64,000 bases of DNA, taken from Neorhizobium vignae. Lineage in GTDB: Bacteria > Pseudomonadota > Alphaproteobacteria > Rhizobiales > Rhizobiaceae. Positions within the stretch are counted from its first letter, which is position 1. Each line of letters starts with the position of its first letter. The notes beneath the pieces are model-generated. The model ran no database searches and had not been told where the DNA came from. It saw only the letters and a program-made list of their open reading frames with translations. The stretch covers positions 1 to 64,000 of the forward strand of contig NZ_JNNU01000010.1 in the NCBI RefSeq assembly GCF_000732195.1. The letters are read 5' to 3'. Shown in pieces: positions 51,683-59,696 of the stretch. Position numbers and translations under genes: made by a program.

Positions 51683-52921
51683 TTATCCAAACAACATCTT
51701 CAAATGATCGTTCAGGAAGCGGCCCTTCGGATCCAAATCCCGTCTCAGCGCTCGAAATTCCCTGGCGCGCGGGTAAAGCCTTGTGACGTCGTCCGTGTCG
51801 AGGAAATGCATCTTTCCCCAATGCGGGCGAGAATTGTATCCGCCCAGAATTTGATCGACATCCTTGAGGAAGGGCCAGTAATCGATACCCGGACCACCCG
51901 ACACCGACAGGGTGATGCTGTCCTGGTGGTGAAAGGGGCTCATCCATGCCGGATCGCCGGCGGTAAAGCGGTATTCGATCGGGTAGATGCAGTTGGTGTG
52001 CTTGTTCAGCATCAGATCCCGGACGGCCCTTATCGCGGCCTTGCCGTGTTCGAGGGGAACAGCATATTCCAGTTCGACGAAATTCGGCACGTAATCGATC
52101 GGATAGACCTCGGAACTGTAGGCGATCTTTTCGAATTCGCTCTCCATCGGAGTGGCGTCGGTGATGTCCATCACCTTCATCTCGCAGACATCGGCCAGCT
52201 TGTTCGTGCTCGATACCGCGGACGTGTCGGGAAGACAGTACAGATGACGGCTTTCCGGCGTCGGGCACCAGAAGAAGCCGAAATGGCGGTGCCGCGAAGC
52301 CAGCTCGTCGTGACGCTCCATGCATGTCTCGAAATCGTCCCGCCAGAGACGCTCGTGCAGATTATAGGCGTCCATGACGTTCAGCGTCAGCGAGGAGATG
52401 ACCCCGAGCGTTCCGACCGAGACCTGGGCTGCATGCAGCCTGTCCCTGTCGCGACCATCGATGTCAAGAACATCCCCGTTGGCTGTGACGATACGCATGC
52501 CGGCAATCGACGAGGCCAGGTTTCCGAGCTTGATGCCGGTTCCGTGGGTTCCGGTCGTAAACGCGCCGGCGACGGCCTGGCTGTCAATGTCGCCCTGGTT
52601 GATCAGTGAAAGACCATGGTCCTTCAGCGTCCTGCCGACTTCGTTGATGCGCGTTCCGCCTGCCACCGTGATCTGTTTCCGCTCCCGGTCGATGTTCTGC
52701 ACGCCGCGCAGGTTTGCGAGCGACAGCAACAGCCCGTTGGTGCCGACGACGGGTGTGAAGGAATGTCCCGAGCCGGAAACGCGGACGGTCAGATCACGCC
52801 TGTCGGCTTCGTGGACAAGCTCCGACACTTCGGCTTCCGTTTCCGGCGAGGCCTTGAATTGTGAAACGCAATATTGATTGCCGACCCAGTTGCGCCACAG
52901 GCCGCCTTTTTCCAGAGCCAT
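51683..52921 (-). CDS. D-arabinono-1,4-lactone oxidase-type FAD oxidase
   Basis: A 412-residue flavoprotein of the vanillyl-alcohol oxidase superfamily. The FAD-binding region has RVSGSGHSFTPVVGTNGLLL, ITVAGGTRINEVGRTL, INQGDIDSQAVAGAFTTGTHG (the His-Gly-Thr-Gly loop) and VSVGTLGVISSLTLN; the C-terminal HWGKMHFLDTDDV is the substrate-domain marker of aldonolactone oxidases. No membrane or signal segment. Members oxidise sugar lactones or alditols. The SDR gene 12 bases upstream forms an operon with it, suggesting a sugar-oxidation pair. Confidence 0.85.
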   Translation of the reverse strand: MALEKGGLWRNWVGNQYCVSQFKASPETEAEVSELVHEADRRDLTVRVSGSGHSFTPVVGTNGLLLSLANLRGVQNIDRERKQITVAGGTRINEVGRTLKDHGLSLINQGDIDSQAVAGAFTTGTHGTGIKLGNLASSIAGMRIVTANGDVLDIDGRDRDRLHAAQVSVGTLGVISSLTLNVMDAYNLHERLWRDDFETCMERHDELASRHRHFGFFWCPTPESRHLYCLPDTSAVSSTNKLADVCEMKVMDITDATPMESEFEKIAYSSEVYPIDYVPNFVELEYAVPLEHGKAAIRAVRDLMLNKHTNCIYPIEYRFTAGDPAWMSPFHHQDSITLSVSGGPGIDYWPFLKDVDQILGGYNSRPHWGKMHFLDTDDVTRLYPRAREFRALRRDLDPKGRFLNDHLKMLFG

Positions 52922-52932
52922 GTTTTTCCCCC

Positions 52933-53700
52933 TCACATCGCTGTAAAACAATTGTCGACAAACAGATGGGTACCGCTGACGAAGCTGGCGTCGTCGCTTG
53001 CAAGGTAGAGCGCCGCCTTGGCGACCTCATCCGGCCGGCACATCCTGCCCTGCTGAGCCGCGATCGCTGCGTCCGAGACATCGACGCCGTAGCGGGTCAG
53101 TTCCTCGACCTCCTTCTGGCCATGTGGCGTCTGGATGAAGCCGGGGCAAACCGCGTTGCAGCGGATGTTGCGGTCGCGAAATTCGACCGCGATCGCCCGG
53201 GCAAACATGTGGCACGCTCCCTTGGTCGTATCGTAGAGAACTTCCATCGGTGTCGCGGCGACCGCCGAGATCGACGACGTGCAGACGATGGACCCGCCGC
53301 CTGCTTCGATCATCTGCGGCAGGACCGCACGGGTCATCAGGAACATGCTGCGGACATTGATGGCCATCAACCGGTCCCAGTCCGCCACCGAGGTTTCGAG
53401 GAACGGCCGGACGATGAGCGTTCCGGCATGATTGAACAGCACCGTTATCGGCCCGAGTTCACCGGAAATCGCCTCTACCGCCCTATTCACCTGCAGTTCG
53501 TCGGAAACGTCGGCGGGTGCAAATGCGACCTTCCTGCCTTCCTCGCACAGGCGGGCGGCGACAGCCGCCCCCTGGCTATGCGGGAGATCGACGATCCCCA
53601 CCGCCGCCCCCTCTCGCGCAAAAAGCTCGGTGGCGGCAAGGCCGCACCCACCCGCGCCGCCACTGATGAGCGCGATCTTACCGTCCAGACGACCAGCCAT
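52933..53700 (-). CDS. SDR oxidoreductase paired with the lactone oxidase
   Basis: A 255-residue classical SDR from ATG 53700 (GGAGG five bases upstream): SGGAGGCGLAATELF cofactor region, VLFNHAG, CTSSISAVAATP with the catalytic Ser and Tyr/Lys in YDTTKGACHMF. The C-terminal GRMCRPDEVAKAALYLASDD is typical. Sugar or polyol dehydrogenation is the natural guess next to a lactone oxidase: the SDR could form the lactone that the oxidase uses. Substrate unknown. Confidence 0.8.
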   Translation of the reverse strand: MAGRLDGKIALISGGAGGCGLAATELFAREGAAVGIVDLPHSQGAAVAARLCEEGRKVAFAPADVSDELQVNRAVEAISGELGPITVLFNHAGTLIVRPFLETSVADWDRLMAINVRSMFLMTRAVLPQMIEAGGGSIVCTSSISAVAATPMEVLYDTTKGACHMFARAIAVEFRDRNIRCNAVCPGFIQTPHGQKEVEELTRYGVDVSDAAIAAQQGRMCRPDEVAKAALYLASDDASFVSGTHLFVDNCFTAM

Positions 53701-54207
53701 TCCAACCTCCAGCGCTTGCTGATAGCCGCGGATCGATGGCTGGGCGGGCTCTTTTCGAGCCTCTTCTTCTCCGGCCAATGAGGGGCGGTTATACTCCTGC
53801 TTGATAGCAGCAAACTGGCCTAATTTTGCGCTGTGGTCTATTGCTGACTTGGCCCCATCTGTTCAAATGCGTCGGGTGATCGGTCAAGCTGACGTTGATC
53901 TGCGTTCCTAAAAGGATCTGACCAGCCGTCTCTCACGTCGTCGCGCCAGCCATGTCACCGTTTCTCAATCTCGGGATCTGTGCCGGAATGCTTCGACGAA
54001 CGCGGATCATTGGCGCGCTTGACCTTTGCCATGCATGGCCGCTCTTCCTGCCGACCTATTCCCCGGACCTCGATCCGATCTCGCTTCGAATCCAGAGGAC
54101 GGCTGGCGCGTAACCTCTAAGCCACTCTTGAAGGGCTCGCGGGGGTTGGTCCCCATCAAACGCCATAGCCATCGCCGACAGGACTATTTTCCGTCGACAT
54201 TCCCCAT
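53701..54207. other. gap of 507 bases holding a transposase scrap
   Basis: No full gene. At 54042-54080 on the plus strand the frame reads LFLPTYSPDLDPI, the conserved end motif of IS630-type transposases, with no other part of the element preserved. The remainder has no recognisable feature. Confidence 0.5.
54042..54080 (+). mobile_element. IS630-family transposase fragment
   Basis: Thirteen codons encode LFLPTYSPDLDPI, matching the third catalytic-region motif (LPPYSPDLNPIE) of IS630/Tc1-like transposases. The final Glu is replaced by Ser and the frame around is lost. A relic only. Confidence 0.5.
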
Positions 54208-56304
54208 TTACCGGGTGCCGGTCTTTCGGACATTTTCCAGCAAATCGGCCTGATCGGCAACAATCGAGGCTGCTTCGTTTCTCAAGACGTCCTTGGCATT
54301 CTCGCGGGCATTTTCAATGGCGATATCCGCATTGAGGCTCCGCTCATTTGCTTGCAGGCCATCGTCCTTATCCGGAACCAAACCATCGTTTGTCTGCTCG
54401 CGCGCCTTGAGACGGGTCGTAAGAGCAGCGAGTTCGTTTCGACGTTCGACTTCATTGAGGGAGATGACACGTTTTTCACGTTGCGCCTTCAGCTCAGCGG
54501 CGTCTTCTGCGAAACGTTGAAAATCCCGATCGACTTTTACCCGAGCATCATGCCGGCTTTGCAGTTGCTGCAGCAATCCGCTCCTGTTGCCTGCGGCCGC
54601 ATAATTCGCAGGCTTGATCTGACCCCAAGGCAGCGCATTGTCATAACTCGCTTCACCAAGGGTCTTGGGGTCCGAGAGACCCGGCAAGCTGATGTCGGGT
54701 GTCACGCCGCGCAGTTGTGTCGTTCCGCCATCGACCCGGAAAAATTGGGCGATCGTCAATTTCAATTGACCGAATTTTGGTTTGCTGTTGTGGGCAACCT
54801 GATCGAGATCGACGACCGTTTGCACGGTCCCTTTACCGAAGCTAGGTTCTCCGACGATCACGCCGCGACCGTAATCCTGTATCGCCGCGGCGAAAATCTC
54901 CGAGGCCGACGCCGAGCCGCGATTGATCAATACCCCGAGCGAACCCGTCCACGCAGGCGTAGGCAGATCATCGCTTTCGACCTTGATCTTACCTTCGGCG
55001 TCGCGTTGCTGAACCACCGGGCCCTTGCCCACGAACAGGCCTGTCAAATCAATCGCTTCGGCCAGCGAGCCGCCACCGTTGTTGCGCAAGTCGATCAGGA
55101 CGCCGTCGACCTTTTCCCGTTTCAGTTCGCCAAGAAGCTTGGCAACGTCTCGGCTTGCGCTTCTGTAGTCTTTCTCGCCCTTTCGTCGCGCTTCGAAGTC
55201 CTCATAGAACGCCGGCAGGGTGATTACGCCAATTCTGCGCACGACACCGCGATCCTCCAAGGGCAGGATGGTCTTTTTTGCAGCCTGTTTTTCGAGGCTG
55301 ATCTTGTCTCGCACAAGGCTGATGATGCGGCGGCTTCCATTCTCTCCGGCATCCGCCGGCAAGACATCCAAGCGCACAACGGAATTTTTCGCCCCGCGGA
55401 TCATTTGCACGACTTCATCAAGGCGTGTGCCCACGACTTCCTTCACGGCGCCATCATCGCCTTGACCGACACCGACAATGCGGTCGCCGACGGCCAGCAT
55501 TCCGGACAATTGTGCTGGCCCACCCGGCACCAGCTCACGGACCGTCGTGTAACCATCCCGCTCCTGCAAAACGGCGCCGATACCCACCAGTGAGAGCTTC
55601 ATCGAAATGTCGAAATTGGCCGAAGCGGCGGCACCAAAATAGTCCGTGTGCGGATCGACGGACGTGGTGTAGGCGCCCATGAATGACTGGAACGCGTCGT
55701 CGCTCTTGTAGGTATAAACGCGCTCCAGGATATTTCTGTAACGTTTGTCGAGGGTATCGCGAATCGTCGCATCGGCCTGGCCTGCCAGTTTCAACCGCAG
55801 CCAGTCGCCTTTGACCCGCTTGCGCCAGAGGTCATTGCTTTGCTCTTCGGATTTCGGCCAAGGCTCCTTGTCGCGCGACAGGGAATAGTCTTCCCGCACG
55901 CTGAAATCGAAGCCCTGTTTGAGCAGGCTGCGGGCATATGTCATGCGGTCCACAACTCGCTGCGAATAGGCGTTGAAAATCGAAAACGGAACCTTCAGGT
56001 CTTCACCCAGGATGGCATCGTCGATCTCGGTGCTGTCGGCCATGAACTTGTCGATGTCGGCCTGCAGGAAAAAGCTCCGGTCGGAATCCAGAGACTCGAT
56101 AAACCGATCGAGGATTTTAGCCGACAAGGCGTCGTTGAGCGGAACAGGCTTGTAAGCATATCGCGTCAGGAACTGCGCGCTCAAAAGAGCGGCTTGCGCC
56201 TGCTCCTGCAATGGCGACAGGACCGGTGGCGGTCCAAGTTCCAACGAGTAGGCCGATGGTGCGATTGCAAGGAACAGGCCAAGGAAACCATATCTTATGC
56301 GCAT
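54208..56304 (-). CDS. prc: long-form tail-specific protease Prc
   Basis: A 698-residue periplasmic protease with signal peptide (YGFLGLFLAIAPSAYSLEL). Order of domains: N-terminal helical region with ILDRFIESLDSDRSFFLQ; PDZ domain about residues 240-330 (VGIGAVLQERDGYTTVREL, PAQLSGMLAVGDRI); the serine-protease core with LIDLRNNGGGSLAEAIDLTG, catalytic Ser in RGSASASEIFAAAIQ and Lys in EPSFGKGTVQT; and a C-terminal DUF3340-like helical part with QREKRVISLNEVERR. This is the enterobacterial Prc/Tsp form rather than the shorter CtpA usual in rhizobia. It trims or degrades periplasmic proteins from the C-terminus. An insertion-element relic lies next to it. Confidence 0.85.
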   Translation of the reverse strand: MRIRYGFLGLFLAIAPSAYSLELGPPPVLSPLQEQAQAALLSAQFLTRYAYKPVPLNDALSAKILDRFIESLDSDRSFFLQADIDKFMADSTEIDDAILGEDLKVPFSIFNAYSQRVVDRMTYARSLLKQGFDFSVREDYSLSRDKEPWPKSEEQSNDLWRKRVKGDWLRLKLAGQADATIRDTLDKRYRNILERVYTYKSDDAFQSFMGAYTTSVDPHTDYFGAAASANFDISMKLSLVGIGAVLQERDGYTTVRELVPGGPAQLSGMLAVGDRIVGVGQGDDGAVKEVVGTRLDEVVQMIRGAKNSVVRLDVLPADAGENGSRRIISLVRDKISLEKQAAKKTILPLEDRGVVRRIGVITLPAFYEDFEARRKGEKDYRSASRDVAKLLGELKREKVDGVLIDLRNNGGGSLAEAIDLTGLFVGKGPVVQQRDAEGKIKVESDDLPTPAWTGSLGVLINRGSASASEIFAAAIQDYGRGVIVGEPSFGKGTVQTVVDLDQVAHNSKPKFGQLKLTIAQFFRVDGGTTQLRGVTPDISLPGLSDPKTLGEASYDNALPWGQIKPANYAAAGNRSGLLQQLQSRHDARVKVDRDFQRFAEDAAELKAQREKRVISLNEVERRNELAALTTRLKAREQTNDGLVPDKDDGLQANERSLNADIAIENARENAKDVLRNEAASIVADQADLLENVRKTGTR

Positions 56305-56720
56305 TCAGCTTTGATCCCATTTGCAAAATCGAGTCTATACTACGCAATGGTGGTGCAACAATGATGGTGTCTTGGCAACCGGACGAATAAGCAACATCTC
56401 GTGTTCATCACGAGAAAGGGGCCATCCCTGATGCCAAATTGAAGGATCGCGCCATGGTCTACAACCTCATCGCGACCATGGACACGACCTACTGGACCGG
56501 TTTCCCGAGCCTCGCAACGAAACCTCATCCGAACCCGGTCTCCAACTGGGGAATACCAGTATCGGCCTCGTCAGCTCGATCTGCCACAGATGGTTCCGCG
56601 CATGGCGCAGTGACTGCAGGCTTTTCGTGGACGAGGCAACGGTGCCTCATCCGGTCATCTGCACTGCCGGGAACCATGGAAGGTTCCCGGCGTTCCCGTG
56701 CGTTCACAAGAGGATTGCCA
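56305..56720. other. gap of 416 bases
   Basis: An open plus-strand frame from 56439 runs into the next gene, but its codons before 56721 have no family sense or ribosome site. The promoter of prc is expected in the AT-richer 56305-56360. Nothing else is seen. Confidence 0.4.
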
Positions 56721-57062
56721 ATGAAGATCACCAAATTGTTGCTCGTTACCGCCATGAGCATGTCCGTCGTGATCGCCCCGGCCACGGCACAAAGCCCAGA
56801 CGGGCCGGAAGCCAGCGCCTGTCGGTCTACCGGACTCGTCGCCCTCCAGGAACGATCGAAGGACGTGACTGATCTGGTCCTGGACGCTGATACCCTTGCG
56901 ATAAGTGCCGCTGACACCAAAGTGGGAGATGTTCCCGTAAGGACAGTGATCCTTGGCGACGCTTACATAGCGCGCAACGGCAATACCACGACACCGGACC
57001 GGTTCGTCTGCCTGTTAGGGGAAAAGGGAAAAGTGCTTCTCACGTTCTTCACGGCGAAGTAA
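56721..57062 (+). CDS. secreted hypothetical protein
   Basis: A 113-residue protein with a signal peptide (MKITKLLLVTAMSMSVVIAP, cleavage near ATA-QS). The mature part begins with a Cys-containing helix (ACRSTGLVALQERSKDVTDL), then a beta-rich region with two strands (VPVRTVILGDAYIAR and RFVCLLGEKGKVLLTFF), where two Cys residues may form a disulfide bond. AGGA lies ten bases before ATG 56721. The family is unknown to me; small exported rhizobial proteins of this kind are common. Confidence 0.55.
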   Translation: MKITKLLLVTAMSMSVVIAPATAQSPDGPEASACRSTGLVALQERSKDVTDLVLDADTLAISAADTKVGDVPVRTVILGDAYIARNGNTTTPDRFVCLLGEKGKVLLTFFTAK

Positions 57063-57634
57063 CCTCACCCCGCTTGTTTGTGAACCGTCAGAGGATCCCC
57101 CTGGAATGTTGCCCATGGGGATGTATCGAAGCCGCTTTCTGTTGCAATGAGCCAAACGGATGCGCCGGAAACCATTGTAAAAGCGAATATTTAGCATTGG
57201 TGTAGCGGCCACCGAAGTGGTAGTCGTGGTTCGTAGCTGCCCCATTGTCCGGCAGCAGAAGGATCATGAAGTACCGCCCGCTCAAGGACGGGGGCGTCAT
57301 CCGGCCCGCTAAAGGCGTTCTCAAATACAAGGGCGGTATCATCGTTCGCCGTATCGTCAGGGAAAGCCGCAAGGACGGCGAAATGATCGCCGTTGAATCC
57401 GGGTTGCGCGGCGAAAGCGGCAACCCGAGCTCGAGCTAGGGTCCGGAAACGGAACTCGTAAAAGACGCGGGGACGTTCCCGTGCGGCAGCGCAAAAAGGG
57501 ACGTTTCCCGGGCGATGGCGCTGTCTTGCCGCCGGTGTGACCGGAATGAAATACGGAGAGTAGTGCCTGAACTTCGCGGTCGATGCGACCGGGGAGCGGA
57601 CCCGCAATATCCATAAAGGGATAGACCAACCGCC
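57063..57634. other. gap of 572 bases
   Basis: No gene I can support. A basic 57-codon frame from ATG 57266 with a weak AAGGA site too near the start is possible but not protein-like. A long minus-strand frame crosses the region and the next gene and looks like a shadow. Confidence 0.35.
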
Positions 57635-58021
57635 ATGCAAAACAGCAGCAAGAATTCTATTGCCCAGCGTTTCGACGGCTATCAGCCCAGCAAGACTGTT
57701 CTTGTCTGGGCGTGCTTCGTCACAGTGATCGCCACCATCGTCGTCGGGTTCAACTGGGGCGGCTGGGTGACGGGCGGCTCGTCGCGCGCCTCGTCTGTGA
57801 CTGCGGCCGATACGGCTCGGGGCGAACTCGCCACCGCCATCTGCGTCCACCGCTTCAACGCGGCACCCGACGCAGCGACAAAACTGACCGAACTCAAGGC
57901 CATCCCCGACAGCTACAGGAAGCGGCAGTTCATCGAAGCCGGCGGCTGGGCCACCATGCCGGGCCAGACCTCCGCCGACAGCCGCGTTGCCGAAGGCTGC
58001 AGCACTGCCCTGGCCGCCTAA
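57635..58021 (+). CDS. membrane-anchored hypothetical protein
   Basis: A 128-residue protein with an N-terminal cytoplasmic part, a single transmembrane helix (VLVWACFVTVIATIVVGF) near residue 22-40 and a periplasmic helical domain with two Cys (AICVHRF and EGCSTALAA) that may be linked. Features such as GGWATMPGQTSADSRVAEGC recall a small rhizobial family without known role. The frame and composition look genuine. The next small gene follows after 74 bases. Confidence 0.6.
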   Translation: MQNSSKNSIAQRFDGYQPSKTVLVWACFVTVIATIVVGFNWGGWVTGGSSRASSVTAADTARGELATAICVHRFNAAPDAATKLTELKAIPDSYRKRQFIEAGGWATMPGQTSADSRVAEGCSTALAA

Positions 58022-58095
58022 CCGCCTCCTCGAAATCGCTCGGGCGCCCTGTCATCGGGACGCCTCCTTCATCTGCCAAACAGGAGAAAGACATC

Positions 58096-58263
58096 ATGAT
58101 CCGTTTCGAAAAGAAAGTCGCCACAACACCCCTGCCGCCGGAGAGCGAAAAAAACCGCTTCGACGAAGTCCGAGGGGCCGCCGTCGAAGGACACAAGAAA
58201 TCGGCAGAGGAAAGCGCGCGTCGCCGTTCGCTGCCGGCAAGGGAAGATGACCGTCTTATCTAG
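58096..58263 (+). CDS. 55-residue charged hypothetical protein
   Basis: A short soluble protein (MIRFEKKVATTPLPPESEKN, then a charged Glu/Lys/Arg helix and ARRRSLPAREDDRLI) with AGGAGAAAG eight bases before the ATG at 58096. The good ribosome site and regular charged composition support it. Similar short basic/acidic proteins are seen in rhizobia. Function unknown. A strong hairpin follows 33 bases downstream. Confidence 0.5.
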   Translation: MIRFEKKVATTPLPPESEKNRFDEVRGAAVEGHKKSAEESARRRSLPAREDDRLI

Positions 58264-58296
58264 GATTATTCCGCATCTGCTTCGTCCATACATAAG

Positions 58297-58331
58297 CAAT
58301 CCCGGGCATGGCCTGACCACGCCCGGGATTG
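58297..58331. terminator. bidirectional terminator hairpin
   Basis: CAATCCCGGGC (58297-58307) and GCCCGGGATTG (58321-58331) form a perfect 11-bp stem, extended by TGG/CCA inside the loop. It lies between the convergent 55-residue gene and the GH130 gene. Confidence 0.65.
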
Positions 58332-58390
58332 AGAAAGACCGATCGCCGACGGCCAGCATGGCTTGCGCCACGGCGGCGGAACAGGGCGGC

Positions 58391-59689
58391 TCAGCCGTCG
58401 AGCGTTCGCAAAAGATCTGCAATCTTGATCGTCGAGAAATTCGAAAACGTGTCGCATACCGCGTATGGCAGGACGATCTGGTCGTTGTGGCGCATGGCGC
58501 CGCAGGTATAGACGACGTTCGGCACATACCCTTCCCGCTCGGATGGCTCCGGCCGCACCAGCGGTTCCCGCGAACGGGCGAGGACCTTGGAGGGATCCTG
58601 TTTATCGAGCAGCGCCGCGCCGATAGCATATTTGCGGACGGCGCCGACGCCATGGGTCAGCAGCAGCCAGCCTTCGTCGAGCTCAATCGGTGAGCCGCAA
58701 TTGCCCATCTGAACGAACTCCCATGGAAACTTGGGGCCGAGGATCAACTGCCCGCCATTCCAGGTATAGAGATCGTCGGAATAGATGAGGTAGAGGTTCT
58801 CGCTATCCTGCCGGCCGATCATCGCGTAGCGGCCATCGATCTTGCGGGGAAACAGGCCCATTCCCTTGTTCCTGGCCACGCTGCCTGCGAGTGGGCTCAA
58901 GCGAAAAGACACGAAATCCTTGGTCTCCAGCAGTTCCGAGCGGATGCCCCTGCCGTTGTAGGCGGTGTAGGTCGCGTAGAATGTCTTCTCTCCGTTATCC
59001 TCGAATTTGACAAACCGCGCGTCCTCGATCCCATTCGACTGAGCGGGTGTGATCGGAAAGATGACCCGCTCGCTGATCGACTGTTCCGAACCGAAGCTGA
59101 CGTCGACCTGCTCGCCTGCCGCAACGAATGTGCGCGCAGTGACGGTTGGCGTGGAAGCGAGCCGCACCGTCGGATCGATGTCAACGCCGCCATCGGCAGC
59201 AATCACGCCGGTACGGAATGTCAGGGACGACACGTGCCCTTCGCCGACGGCGCGCAAGCTGAGAACGAAACGCCGGCTCCCCTTTTCCAGACCGGACTGG
59301 TCCGGATGGGAGACAATGCTGGGATTGAACAACGCAGATGCTTCGAAGGAATATTCATTGAGAAAATAAGCGCCAACAAGCTGACGCTGTTTTTTCGTGA
59401 AGTTGGCGTGAGGCGCGAACGCCTCCTCCATTTCCGCGGCCCGGTTTTCGAACGTCGCGAGCAGGTTACGATGACGGCCCTCGAAATTCTCCAGGACGTC
59501 GGCGAGAAGGATTTCCGTCATCTCAAGGTCAAGCGCCAGAACGCGATCGACGATATGGTTTGCCCGAGATTTCTCGGTGGGATTGAGGTCCCGCGGTTCG
59601 GTGGCAGGCTTGAAAGGTCGCACGACGACGCGCGATGAATCGGGACGCAGGAAAAGAGCCTGACGGTTCAGAAATGTGGCTTGTGACAA
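58391..59689 (-). CDS. GH130-family beta-mannoside phosphorylase/hydrolase
   Basis: A 432-residue five-bladed-propeller enzyme. Residues 1-130 form a helical N-extension; the catalytic part has FNPSIVSHPD, PAQSNGIEDARFVKFEDN (family hallmark with the catalytic-region Asp), TYTAYNGRGIRSELLET, GLFPRKIDGRYAMIGRQDS, WEFVQMGNCGSPIELDEGWL and GAALLDKQDPSKVLARS. GH130 enzymes act on beta-1,4- or beta-1,2-mannosides, many by phosphorolysis giving mannose 1-phosphate. TTG 59689 is the likely start (GAGG six bases before). Its stop-to-start distance to the GT4 gene upstream is seven bases, so they are co-expressed. Confidence 0.85.
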   Translation of the reverse strand: MSQATFLNRQALFLRPDSSRVVVRPFKPATEPRDLNPTEKSRANHIVDRVLALDLEMTEILLADVLENFEGRHRNLLATFENRAAEMEEAFAPHANFTKKQRQLVGAYFLNEYSFEASALFNPSIVSHPDQSGLEKGSRRFVLSLRAVGEGHVSSLTFRTGVIAADGGVDIDPTVRLASTPTVTARTFVAAGEQVDVSFGSEQSISERVIFPITPAQSNGIEDARFVKFEDNGEKTFYATYTAYNGRGIRSELLETKDFVSFRLSPLAGSVARNKGMGLFPRKIDGRYAMIGRQDSENLYLIYSDDLYTWNGGQLILGPKFPWEFVQMGNCGSPIELDEGWLLLTHGVGAVRKYAIGAALLDKQDPSKVLARSREPLVRPEPSEREGYVPNVVYTCGAMRHNDQIVLPYAVCDTFSNFSTIKIADLLRTLDG

Positions 59690-59696
59690 AGGGACC

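Noticed and set aside
57191..57850. Long minus-strand frame crossing a gap and the 128-residue membrane protein
   Set aside because: No family resemblance and it overlaps a better-supported gene; the gap part alone is not convincing.
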